From Mnemiopsis leidyi (taxonomy: Eukaryota > Ctenophora > Tentaculata > Lobata > Bolinopsidae): 64,000 nucleotides of DNA. Positions 34,301-44,100 of the stretch are shown here, piece after piece. The stretch spans positions 83,979-147,978 of the forward strand of contig JH154988.1 of NCBI GenBank assembly GCA_000226015.1, given 5' to 3'. A program made the position numbers and the translations under genes. The notes under the pieces were generated by a model that was not told where the DNA came from, ran no database searches, and saw nothing but the letters and a program-made list of their open reading frames with translations. The first letter of the stretch is position 1. Each line of letters begins with the position of its first letter.

Positions 34301-36729
34301 TCAGCTCGATGAGTTGTGGAGGGAGCGGAGTAGAACAGCTTGGGGTGAAGTTCATGGATTGTTTGCGGAGGGGCTGGAGAGCGGGGAGGTTGTTCCACTT
34401 CAGTATACTATCTTTACTGATGTGGCTAAAGCTCTCAAATATATCACCAGTGGAAAGCACAAGGGGAAGGTAAGTTTGCTGAAAATATTGTGGGGTTATT
34501 TTGCCGGTGGCTATCAGAGTCAGTCTAACATAAATCAATCGCTTGTGATTTCCGGTCTCTTAGAGATAGTCGTATGACTTTAAGGTCTCTAACGATACAG
34601 CATTTCTATATGATGCGGCATTGAAAGTGCAGTTCTTAACAGCAAATAATTACTAATTATCCCAGGTAATCATCAACATGGAGGTTGGTGAGGACAAAGA
34701 AGATAATGAACCAGCAGTTGAAAACGGAGAAGCATTGTCCCAGCCAGCAGGAAATGAGACAAACACAGTTCACATTACAGAGTTTAGACCTGATCGAACT
34801 GGGAAGTACCTGATCACAGGAGGGCTTGGAGCTTTGGGAATTGAGGTTTGTTCAAATCTCTTAACTTTGATCAATAAACTCAAACCACATTTGACTATTT
34901 AACAAGCGTATAAAACTTATCTATGCGTAGACCAGAAGCCTGATCTCCAAGGCAATGTCAGGATAGAAAAATCAAGATATTCATCAACTAGAAAATGATA
35001 GAGGAAACAGATTTTTGCTGTGAAAAGCTAGAAAATAAGTGTATTGCATTTTAGCTTTTGATTGGTTACTAGGTATTAATTAACCAAACAACTAACAGAC
35101 CACTGTATTTCAGCTGGCAACGTGGCTGGTTGATGCAGGGTGTTCTGTAGTTCTATTAGGGAGAAGGCGACCCTCTCCCGGCACCCAGCTAGCCTTGAAC
35201 GCCTTAAAAAGCGCGGGTAGTTCCCTTAGTCTAGAGTTTGGAGATGTGACTGATGAGAAATTTGTGGACAAAATATTTTCCTCTTATAAGATAGGTAAAC
35301 ATTTATGAGCATTTCATTTTTGACCTGTCCCGATTTAGCAATTTGGATGCACATTTAGATCTAGATTGACATATTTGATGATAAGTGAATCAGATCAGCG
35401 GTGGCGTGAAATTTCTGCTTTTAGAATATTGCAGAATTTATTTTCATAAAATAAGCGGCCATTATATAGACTTAAACAGTGATCTTAACTTACCAAATCT
35501 CAGTGGGGGTATTCCACCTGGCGGGAGCACTTCACGACACCATCTTTTCCACTATGACTCCTGAATCCTGGAGGAAAGTTGTCCGGGTCAAAGTTCAAGG
35601 TGCTAGAAACCTTGACAGAGCTAGCCGGAGGTTCTCAGATCAAGTTTCAACTTTTGTTTGCTTCTCCTCGATCGTCGCAGCGTTTGGGAACGCTGGACAG
35701 TCCTCCTACGGGTTCGCAAATTCTGCGGTGGACAGTATCTGCAGAGAGAGAGTGGGGGAGGGACTTCCCGCGATCAGCATCCAGTGGGGACTGATCAGGG
35801 TTGGGATGGGAGTTTCGATAAAGCAGGTGCGTGTGATTAAAACATGTCAGGAAGGGACTAAATTATGTTTAAGTGTACAAACAATACTGAGAGACTGAGC
35901 ATTCAAACATATAGATCTGAAAAAATTATAGTTTAAAATTTCAGTATCTCTAGTCTAGACATCACGGTAATCTCCTGCAGGTTTGCGGATCTGCTCCTAT
36001 GTCGATACCCTGCTTCCAGAAGTGTCTCCAGAAAGTTCTACAGTACGACTTACAGGGAGTTGTTCTGGTCTACGTTCCATTCAAGCAGGCTCCAGACCCA
36101 TCAGGTTTACTTTATCATTTATTGCTAACTTATCTGGACATGGAAGAAACTGTTTATCTAATCTCTTTCATAATTTCATAGACGATAGAAGGGGGATGAT
36201 TATGAAATCAATGTTATGTTATACAGCCAGAGGTTGATAGTGGAACAGGACCGAATCTTCTTAAAAAGCCGCTCTAAATGATTTGTGGGCTAAAACACGC
36301 CATAACGACACTTATGAAAATATCTGAAAGCGCGAACATCCTAACTTATTCAGGAGAAGGAGCTGCTTTGTTATGCAGAGTGTCACGAGTGTTGGGGGTT
36401 AAAGATCTTCTCGCACACGGGGATACGCTTTTGTCCAGGTCCGTGCAGTGTAGAGTGCTTTTGATAAGAGTTCAACTCTATTTCAGGATTTCAGAATATT
36501 AGTATTACTGATTGCTGTTTGGTTAAATTTTTTCTGTTGTAAAAATATCGACTTTTATAATAGACATTTTCTGTCAATAACGTTCCCCCACTTATATAGA
36601 TTCGGACTGGATTCTCTGATGGCAGTGGAGCTAGCAGCGCTGTTGTCCAGGGACGCTGGTGTTAACCTTGCCCCGGACAAGATTCGAGATCTCACCTTCA
36701 CCGATCTGCACAAGCTTTGTTCTACCTAA
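23015..36729 (+). CDS. Animal FAS-like polyketide synthase with a degenerate KS and no thioesterase, 38 exons, about 2069 aa
   Basis: Exons, all phase-consistent: 23015-23171, 23287-23384, 23607-23727, 23908-23992, 24165-24298, 24482-24676, 24898-24996, 25122-25359, 26070-26284, 26393-26700, 26855-27079, 27217-27409, 27570-27712, 27881-27961, 28140-28285, 28607-28707, 28929-29008, 29174-29293, 29453-29557, 29701-29856, 30036-30199, 30315-30729, 30863-31057, 31334-31462, 31564-31737, 31935-32055, 32131-32205, 32490-32642, 33156-33271, 33419-33587, 33763-33936, 34168-34469, 34666-34845, 35114-35294, 35504-35826, 35981-36104, 36354-36438, 36600-36729. Domain order follows animal fatty acid synthase: KS (1-345), AT (460-760), DH (810-1060), noncatalytic core (1060-1400), ER (1425-1730), KR (1770-1970), ACP (2000-2065). 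The stop directly follows the ACP, so there is no thioesterase, as in animal FAS-like PKSs. The ATG at 23015 is the first in frame before VVVAGIGARLPG. The least certain boundary is the 32131 acceptor. AATAAA lies near 36950. The product is unknown. Confidence 0.93.
25409..25726. mobile_element. Mobile GGCGACAATGG minisatellite element in synthase intron 8
   Basis: The element starts GGCAAAAAAGTCATATAG and ends in repeats of ATGGCGACAATGGTACC. It is flanked by the 13-bp direct repeat ACAGACAAGAATT (25396-25408 and 25727-25739). The same head (GGCAAAAGGGTCATATAGTT) and repeat body occur at 63599-64000. Confidence 0.75.
26070..27961 (+). other. AT (acyltransferase) domain, catalytic residues present
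   Basis: Exons 9-14 encode the linker and AT. WLICSGVGSQWVGM opens the domain, the nucleophile Ser is in GHSFGEHAAAFAAGCL, the carboxylate-binding Arg in HARGKVV, and the catalytic His in AFHSSLV. Malonyl or acyl loading is expected from the family; extender specificity cannot be read with confidence. Confidence 0.85.
28281..28490. repeat. Three 70-bp tandem copies spanning a 5' splice site
   Basis: Copies start at 28281, 28351 and 28421 with CCCAAGTGAGTTTGTAAG. The first contains the end of synthase exon 15 and its donor (GT at 28286); the other two repeat the donor inside the intron. Confidence 0.9.
29881..29945 (+). mobile_element. tRNA-derived SINE head, family 2, in a synthase intron
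   Basis: GGTGGTGTAGTGGTTTAGC (A box) and GTTGGGAGTTCAAGCC (B box) are spaced as in a tRNA head. It resembles 18551-18632. Confidence 0.6.
32704..32965 (+). mobile_element. tRNA-derived SINE, family 1, in the intron before the second ER exon
   Basis: GGTGGCGCAGTTGGTTAGA (A box) and GCGAGTTCGAATCCC (B box) lead into the body shared with 7615-7853 (TGGGGTGAGCGTC, CAGCTAAGGAGTCC, GAATGCTCGAGAAATCGTG). A five-base CTAGG/CCTAG stem persists, but the element extends far beyond 73 bases, so it is a SINE. Confidence 0.85.
34060..34140. repeat. AT-rich TGTACATAAT repeats in a synthase intron
   Basis: Imperfect tandem TTGTACATAATTGTACATA units just before exon 32. Confidence 0.75.
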
Positions 36730-36949
36730 AACATTTGTAAACCATTCGAAATCTGGATTTTAAGGCCAGGGAAAAAATTCAAAAAGTCATTCGAGGATAT
36801 ATTTGATACATACGACTTATAATTTATTTCTTCTCAAAAGTGTGACGCTATCGAGTGAAGATATTTTATAGAAATTATCATTTCTTTTTCTGTTGAGATT
36901 GAATGTGTTTGCTTTAATTGAAAAAAAAGAAAAAAGAACTGTTCAAAAA

Positions 36950-36955
36950 CAATAA
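36950..36955 (+). terminator. Polyadenylation signal AATAAA of the synthase gene
   Basis: AATAAA occurs about 220 bases after the stop codon, in otherwise non-coding sequence. Confidence 0.6.
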
Positions 36956-37317
36956 ATTTGATATACGTTTGGTCACGTGTTTTGTTTTTTAGAGTTGAAG
37001 AATTGCAGAACAAAGCTGCTTAACGACAATCTACATTTTAACTTTCTCACGCTGGTGAAAAGTATTTTTGGTACAATTCTGACGTTTGGAGTTGTAAAGT
37101 CAAACTTGGATAAGTTGTGCTACTGTAGCTACTGTACGTCTGCTTTCATCATGCTTATATTTCGGTCATTTCTTGTTTATTGTTCAAATTTATTACAGCC
37201 ACAAAGATTGTAAACTGCACCTCAAGTTTTTGAGAAATCGAATGGAAAAGTTATTAATTTGTATCGAGTCAGCCATAATCCAAACAAGAAAACGATACAT
37301 TTCAAAATTCTCACAGT

Positions 37318-38814
37318 TTAGCAAAAGTAGACATCCCGCACCGCCGTCAACTGATTGATCATGTTGTCCTCCACTCCCAGCACTTCGAGTAGCTCCACAA
37401 ACTCCGGTTCGCAGATCGAGTTAAATCCATTCCCGTTCCCATCACCAGCTGTCAGGTCGAATAGGTAGCCCTCGATGATGTCCTGGACCTTCGGAGTCGT
37501 TTAGTTAGTCCTTACGTTTAGTTAGTCTCGTCGTTTAGTTAGTCTTATCGGTAAGTTTTCTTGTCGTTTAGTTAGTCTCGTCGTTTAGTTAGTCTTATCG
37601 TTTTGTTAGTCTTGTAGTACTAACTTGTCAGCTTAAACATAGTTTATTGGTTTTTCGGTTAATGGTTGTTCAAATTTAAGTTGATAAATTTTCAGTTTGT
37701 CAGTTTGTCAATTTTCAATTTATCAATTTCCAGTTTGTCAGACATTCAGTTCAGATTTTGTAATTTTTTTGGTTGTTAATTAATGACTTTCTTAATTTCA
37801 TTGTGAACTTCGACAAAAATTTTGACTTGGACATAACTTTTCAGTTTGTTGTTTGGAGGAGAATAGTTATCTTATAATTTGCTTACAGCATAATTTTATA
37901 TCAGTTTGCAGCAGCCAGCTCAGTGAACCGATGACATCTTTGAGATATCTAGTATTACAAATTATGCAATAGCATGTTACAAGATCTACTGTTTAAATTT
38001 CTTCATTAATGCTTAACGGTGATTAGAAACTTGGTCGGATATTTTTTCCTTTTATGTAGACTAGTATAACAAGCGCGGTTTATATTTTTTGTTTGCAATC
38101 GAGGGAAAACCTGATAGAAAAAGGCAATTTTGTTGGATAGAATTTTCTGGATAGAAAAACTTATTTTTCCAGCTAATAGTAATAATCTAGTTCGTGATCC
38201 CATTTAAGTTTTAACTTGTAAATGTAAGCATTCAACATTGTTTCATACCTATTTCATGCTATTGGCAAACTTACCTTGCGACATGATTATATTGATTGAA
38301 TGTGTTCACAATTGTTCAATTGTAAGCAATTTAATTTTCGCACGCTTGTTAAAAGTGAAGTATTTTGCCTAGCGTTGTTCTCCAGTACAGTACTGACGAA
38401 GCATTGATATGATGCGTCCGCCACAATTTCTTTCATTGCTTTAGCACTATAGCATCTGATACTAAAGTGAATTGCAGTCGTGACCACGGCCCTTTGAATA
38501 GGCTTTGTTTTTTCGCTTATAGCTATCAGCTCCATCATGTTAAAGTTTTACTTTCTTCACCTCAAAGTGTATTAGAAAGCTTCGTGAATGTACTGTAATT
38601 GGCGCTCGCAATATCATTAGCTTGACGATATAACACGACTTAAACAAAGAAATTTATTAGTACTTGCTTACTAACATAAATAATTCGGTGAATTTTTAAT
38701 GTTAAAGTTCACAAATTCTTGCTTGATATCCCAACATTTAAAAACTCCGTTTACCTGATCTCCTCTCGCCCAAGCTACTGCGACAAAACATGCTAAAACT
38801 AGGAAAATCCTCAT
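37318..38814 (-). CDS. Small secreted EF-hand peptide, two exons, 76 aa
   Basis: Minus-strand exon 1 (38814-38755) is ATG plus 19 codons encoding a clean signal peptide (MRIFLVLACFVAVAWARGDQ), followed by the donor GTAAAC. Exon 2 (37488-37318) joins in phase 0 after the acceptor GAAG and reads VQDIIEGYLFDLTAGDGNGN, then GFNSICEPEFVELLEVLGV, ending VYFC and a stop. DGNGNGFNSICE fits a canonical 12-residue EF-hand loop (D1, N3, N5, G6, E12), with the following helix EFVELLEVL. A TATA box lies about 75 bases upstream of the ATG, and AATAAA follows about 120 bases after the stop. It is probably a secreted calcium-binding peptide. Only one hand is visible, so it may dimerise or contain an extra exon I missed in the 1.27-kb intron. 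Confidence 0.75.
37501..37620. repeat. GTTTAGTTAGTCTCGTC tandem repeat in the EF-hand gene intron
   Basis: Six to seven imperfect units of about 17-18 bp lie directly upstream of the exon 2 acceptor (transcript sense), so they could affect splicing of that exon. Confidence 0.8.
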
Positions 38815-38887
38815 AGTTGATGCTTATTCCCGAACAAAAATCAAGTGTAGCTATTGTAAAATGTCGCAAGAGGGAGAGGTACCGAGA

Positions 38888-38897
38888 TTTTATATGG
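38888..38897 (-). promoter_or_regulatory. TATA box of the EF-hand peptide gene
   Basis: The minus strand reads CCATATAAAATC about 75 bases upstream of the start codon, a normal TATA-to-ATG distance for a short 5' UTR. Confidence 0.6.
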
Positions 38898-38899
38898 CA

Positions 38900-41122
38900 G
38901 CTAGGAACCGAGCAGACGGTTGATTGATAAAATTGGATTCAGTATAACTAACTGGCAGCTTCTCGATTGAATTTCTACAGGTGCTAATCAAATTTTTGCC
39001 AACTTGTCTAGTGGCGCTGATTTTTGAATCTTGCGCAGATGTTATAAGTAACGTTAAAAAGAGGTTGATGAGATTCTTTATTTTGATCAAATTAAAATCT
39101 GCAAAGATCATCAACTGGCTGGGCATGATGTTTCAGCGGCAAATTTATTGCTTAATTAACAAACTAAAATATTAAACTTATGACCCTGATCAAGTTAGGG
39201 AGACATATATCTTCGAAAACTTTTCGACACACATATGTTGAAAGTTTTCAAACTTTCGATATTAACAGTTCATGGCAACCGCAATTTAATTTTAAGCCAC
39301 TTCCACTGGTTAACTTAGACTTTGAATACATCAATTAAACCTTATAAGTAATAAGATCAAGCATAATACTAATAAGATATTTAACCTTAACCAGTATGCA
39401 TACGCATTCCTGTGATTCCCATTGAAATATATTAGACATAATGCAGTTTTTATGTAAACCACACTGCTTCATTGCCTCTTTGATTATTGGGTCTCATGCA
39501 CTAAGGTGTACTCCATATTCGAATATATGAATTATGCCAATTAAAATTCGATAACAAAATCCTGATAAGCTAATAACAGCTTCAGCTTTACTATTTGTAA
39601 TTAGTTGGCCTTTCATCAGATTTTTAACCGTCTGTCATTGAATATGAAGCATAGAAATATCAAATATTTGGCTAAAGTCAAATAGACTGCACCTACAAAG
39701 TCCCCGGTCACAGCCGACAGTATTTACAATATAATTGCTTGAGACGGGGCCAATAAACCGAGCATGTTTTGATATTCCCAGAATATTTTGTAAGCAACAT
39801 TATGAGTAAAACTTTGATTCTAATCTGACGTCATTGAAAATGCATGTTTATTCAAATTTTCACGTTACTTCATGCATAATGACTTTTATCTTAAATAAAT
39901 ATCTTAAAATAATACCATTCCTTTACGTATAATATAAGCTTGATCAGCCATGTTGAAATTCGATTATATTTTCTACATATTTCGGTGAAAGGATACATTT
40001 CAGGCTTCACCTCATAAGACTGCAACAAAATAATTTCTTTAAAAATTGGGTCATCCTGATGATGGCATAATGTCCAGGGGACCCCTGGATAGAGCTGATC
40101 ATCTTGGTGTGTATTCCTCATCTTTGTACGTGCCAAGTTATCAAATTTGCTGCGATCGCTTTAAACTTTCTCTAGCTCTACGTAGGAGATCAACTTTAAA
40201 ACAATCCGCAACCTTACTATAGACAAAGTAGACTATCCGCCTTTTTATAATTCTCGGCTTGCATTAAAACAAAGATAAAACTTATGAGAAAACCTTTTAT
40301 ATATTCATCCGTGATTTCTAAAGGTATACCAATATTATCGCAAGCATGGCACTTAACGTCACACCACCGTCATCTGCACTGCAATCAAAACAATGCTAGT
40401 TAAAAACTTTCACTTTTCTCTCTATCTCCAACTCTTTATGAACTATGTCACGTGTCTATTTCGCTCCACTGTACGGCGAGTATCAACCTCTGAGTCCGGG
40501 ACAGCCTCGCGGCACTCTACTTGCTAATAGTGGCGTCGTTTATCAATTGTATTTGTATCATCCACAGTCGCGCTTAGTCATACGCCATTGCTTCTTGGAT
40601 GTTTTTGCTTGATTGATTGTTGTTTCGTCGTATCGAATTTTGACGAGTCTTAACGTTTTGTGCTTGGTATTATCTTTTGGTTTTGAGTTTTCGAACCGTC
40701 GGTTCTGTAGCTTAACACCTACTCAGAGCTGTTATTGAGTTTAGTTTAATAAGCGAAACACGATTTTCTTGAACGTCACCTATAACTCATTATATTTTCT
40801 GCATCTTATCTAGTGCGCTTTTCTGTTCTAGGACTTTCCTGTTTTGTCGAAAAGAGATACATGATTTTAAACGTCCGTGAAATGTGAAAATATAAGAATC
40901 GTATACATATCCGACTTCAGCATACAACTCATTCACAGCATTTGATTCACGTACGATATTGTCCGGAGAAGTTTAATTTCCTCTTTGCTCTCTGGTGAAA
41001 GTGCAGCAGTATTTTGTAGATTCTCCCGTTTTTACTGATTCACTCATGATTAACTCAACTTGGTCACTTCATCACTTGTTTTAAGTTCGCTTTCGCTAAT
41101 GTTAACACCATTACCGGGCACT
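38900..41122. other. Intergenic region between divergent genes
   Basis: It separates the minus-strand peptide gene from the plus-strand Ig receptor gene, so it probably holds both upstream regions. No exon is recognised. The longest open frame (39891-40136, minus, 81 codons) has no recognisable motif. Confidence 0.5.
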
Positions 41123-41177
41123 ACTCACGTGACATCATCACTCACGTGACATCATCACTCACGTGACATCATCACTC
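41123..41177 (+). promoter_or_regulatory. Three tandem 17-bp CACGTGAC repeats before the Ig receptor start
   Basis: CACTCACGTGACATCAT is repeated three times, ending 7 bases before the ATG at 41184. Each unit contains the palindromic E-box CACGTG followed by AC, the core bound by MITF/TFE/USF-type bHLH-Zip proteins. Confidence 0.65.
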
Positions 41178-41183
41178 AGGGAC

Positions 41184-44100
41184 ATGGAGAAATGGAAATC
41201 ACACCGGGGCTACCTGGTAGTGCTGCTGGTCCTGCTGACACCCGCACCCTCTCTAGCTGCAGTGTCCGTCACCGTCACTAACGATGCCGTTCTGTCAGGA
41301 GAAACTGGAACTATCACCTGCACTGTTACTGCTAGTAGCAGCGAAACTTTAACACTTTATCAGTGGAAAAACCCTGGTGGGAATGTCATCGGAGCAGCAC
41401 CTGGTACCTTTACGGCTGATGGAGTGAGTTATACCATTGCTGATTTGGGTTTATCAGGGAACCAGATTGTGAACTCAAAACTCGAGGCAAGTTCAGTATC
41501 TTCAGACTTAACTCCACTGACCTGCTTTGCTTTAACATCAGGTGGTGCAGCTCAAGGTACCGGTATTGTTGACGTTGTGTCAGTAACGCCAACTAGAAAT
41601 GCTATAGTTACTGGGGGTTCCTCTACGGTGTCCTGTACCCTTGCCGGGGTGTCAGACGGTGCCAACCCCACCGCTGAGTGGTCCCAGGGCGGCAGTACCA
41701 TCAGCCCTGATGGCACTCACACTTTGTCGACCGACTACACTGGATCCAACAAAATAGCCAAATTAACCCTGTCCAGCGTGTCGTCTGATCAGACGTACAC
41801 GTGCAAGTTTACGGCTAGTGCTGGTGGAAGTGTAAGTTCCACTGTTGACCTAGACCACGTAACAATCACGACAAACGGAGACGTAGTAAAATCTGGTGGC
41901 ACTGCTGATATTAGCTGCGTCCTGAGCGGAGCCAGCCAAGCTCCTCTCTCTAGAAAATGGTTAGATGGCACCCCTGCTGATATAACAGCCAATAACGGGA
42001 ACCCGTATCTTTACTACGATAACCCACCATTTTCTGGAGGAGGGCAAACTTTTCTCCTCCAAATAAATCCCATCACCACATCTACAACTTTTACGTGCTG
42101 CTACGAGTTCGCGACAGGTTCCTGCATCAACACACCTGCTCAAGTGGACGTCATCACCATCACAGCCTCCAACTACTTGGTCGTTGTAGGTGACAACCTT
42201 GACATCTCATGTGTCCTGGGAAACTCCCCAAGCCAGCCCAATTCCATCACCTGGAAAACCTCCGCAGGATCCATTTCTAACGGAGTCAATCTTGGTACTT
42301 TCTCCAGTAACTCCCAGACGACTACACTGAGTATCTCTAGTATTGCTGAAGACACGGTATACACGTGCGAGTTTGTCATACCAATAGGAGGATCCACAGC
42401 TACTGCCTCCAAGAGTATCTCAGTTGACACGGTCACCCTGACCCCTACCTCGGGAACCGCGCAGAGCGGAGGCCAGGTCACTGTTTCTTGTCAGATTGTC
42501 GGGGCGGGAGTCCAGCCCACTGTCGTGTGGAAAGATGGCGGGACGACTGTGGGTTCCGGGATCAACAACGATCCTTGGGCTCCTTCCACCGGGACTTTAC
42601 TCTCAAAATTAACGGTTTCAGGTCTAACCAGTTCAAAAACATACACGTGCGAATTCACGGTGAATGGTGAGGTCATCTCCAAAACAGCCACAGCAAACAT
42701 ACTCTCGATCACGGCTATTGGCGCTACAATCGCCACCGGAAGTGCCGCTACCGTCACCTGCACCATCGCAGACTCACCAGCCGCTCCGTCCAGTGTCTTC
42801 TGGAAGGACTCTTCCCAAAACACCGTCGTCATGTCAAACGGGTTTTCAAAATCAGAGAGCGCCTTCAACGCGGGAGGTCAGCAGGCGACGATGGTGCTGG
42901 GGACCAACTCGATAACTGCGGACACAATATACACGTGTGTGTTTGTAGTGGAGGGGGCTAGCTACGAGACCACCACTTCAGTTGATCACATCACCGTTAC
43001 TGCAGGAGACACTTCCAAACTCTCCGCAGGGTCTGCCACTGTGTCTTGTGTCCTGTCCGGTGCTGAGTCTACTCCCACAGTCACGTGGCTAGACTCCTCC
43101 AACGTTCCTAAAACAAGTTCAGACAGCGGCTACACAGTGACCCCAGGAACTTTTAGCTCCGGGGGTCTGACAACCACTCTAGTAAGTACTTCGGACACCA
43201 CTGACACCACTTACACCTGCAAGTTCTCCTTCGCAACGGGAGTGGTAGAGAAAGTAACGACGGTGGACGTAGTTACCATCACGGGAACTAATGACGCCGT
43301 AAAAAGTGGAGGCACTGCCACCATAACGTGCTCACTGGCCGGCAGTCAGTTTGCGCCCTCTGACAACGCCTGGTATCTAAGCGACGTAAAGAAATCAACT
43401 GGAGGGGATTACGTTGCCAATTTGGGCTCCTACGACAGCGGGGCTGACACTCAAGTAATGACCCTGCAGAAATCATCAGTTTCTGCGACTGAGACTTACA
43501 GATGCTCCTTTTCCATCAATGGTGACAGAGTTGACGGCTCTGCCAAAATAACTAGTCTGACTATCACAGCTCCTGATTACGCCGTTAAAGCTAACGAAGG
43601 AATCGCTATATCTTGTGTTATCGCGAACGCGGAAAGCGACCCGTCAATCGTGTGGAAAACAAACACTGGGACTATTGGCTCTGGGATTGTCGATGGGAAT
43701 TTCGTGGGAGGTTCAAAAACATCAACTCTAACATTAGGATCAGTCAGCAGCGATACTACTTACACCTGTGAGTTTACCATGGGGGCAGATACGGTGAGCA
43801 GTACAATAGACGTGGACACGGTTACCATAACAACGACAGATGGCACGGCTCTATCAGGTGACGCGGTCACGGTCACGTGCCAGGTATCAGGAGCTGGAAC
43901 CGAGCCAACTGTGACTTGGGAAGATGGAGGAAGTCCGGTATCCTCAGGGATTAGCAATGACCCCTGGGTAGCCAACACAGGGACTCTGACATCCAAACTG
44001 TCAGTCTCTGGACTGACCAGCAACAAGGTCTACACGTGCAAGTTCGCTGTGGACGGTTCGCCAGTTTCTTCCACAGTCACTGCCAACATGTTGGCTATAA

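Larger units (their letters stand above)
32490..36729 (+). other. ER, KR and ACP domains
   Basis: The ER begins YSALNFRDPMVASRRL and has the nucleotide loop HCGAGAVGTAALRIA, then GKGVDIVLNSLSGKLLLASAR and FVEIGKYDM. The KR has YLITGGLGALGIE, a Lys in RVKVQGARNLD, and the Ser-Tyr pair in FSSIV and AGQSSYGFANS, so it looks active. The ACP has FGLDSLMAVELA with the phosphopantetheine Ser. The protein ends TDLHKLCST. Confidence 0.88.

Noticed and set aside
38276-38538. Possible middle exon of the EF-hand gene on the minus strand (donor at 38275)
   Set aside because: No acceptor before the frame that reaches the donor, and exons 1 and 2 already join in phase without it.
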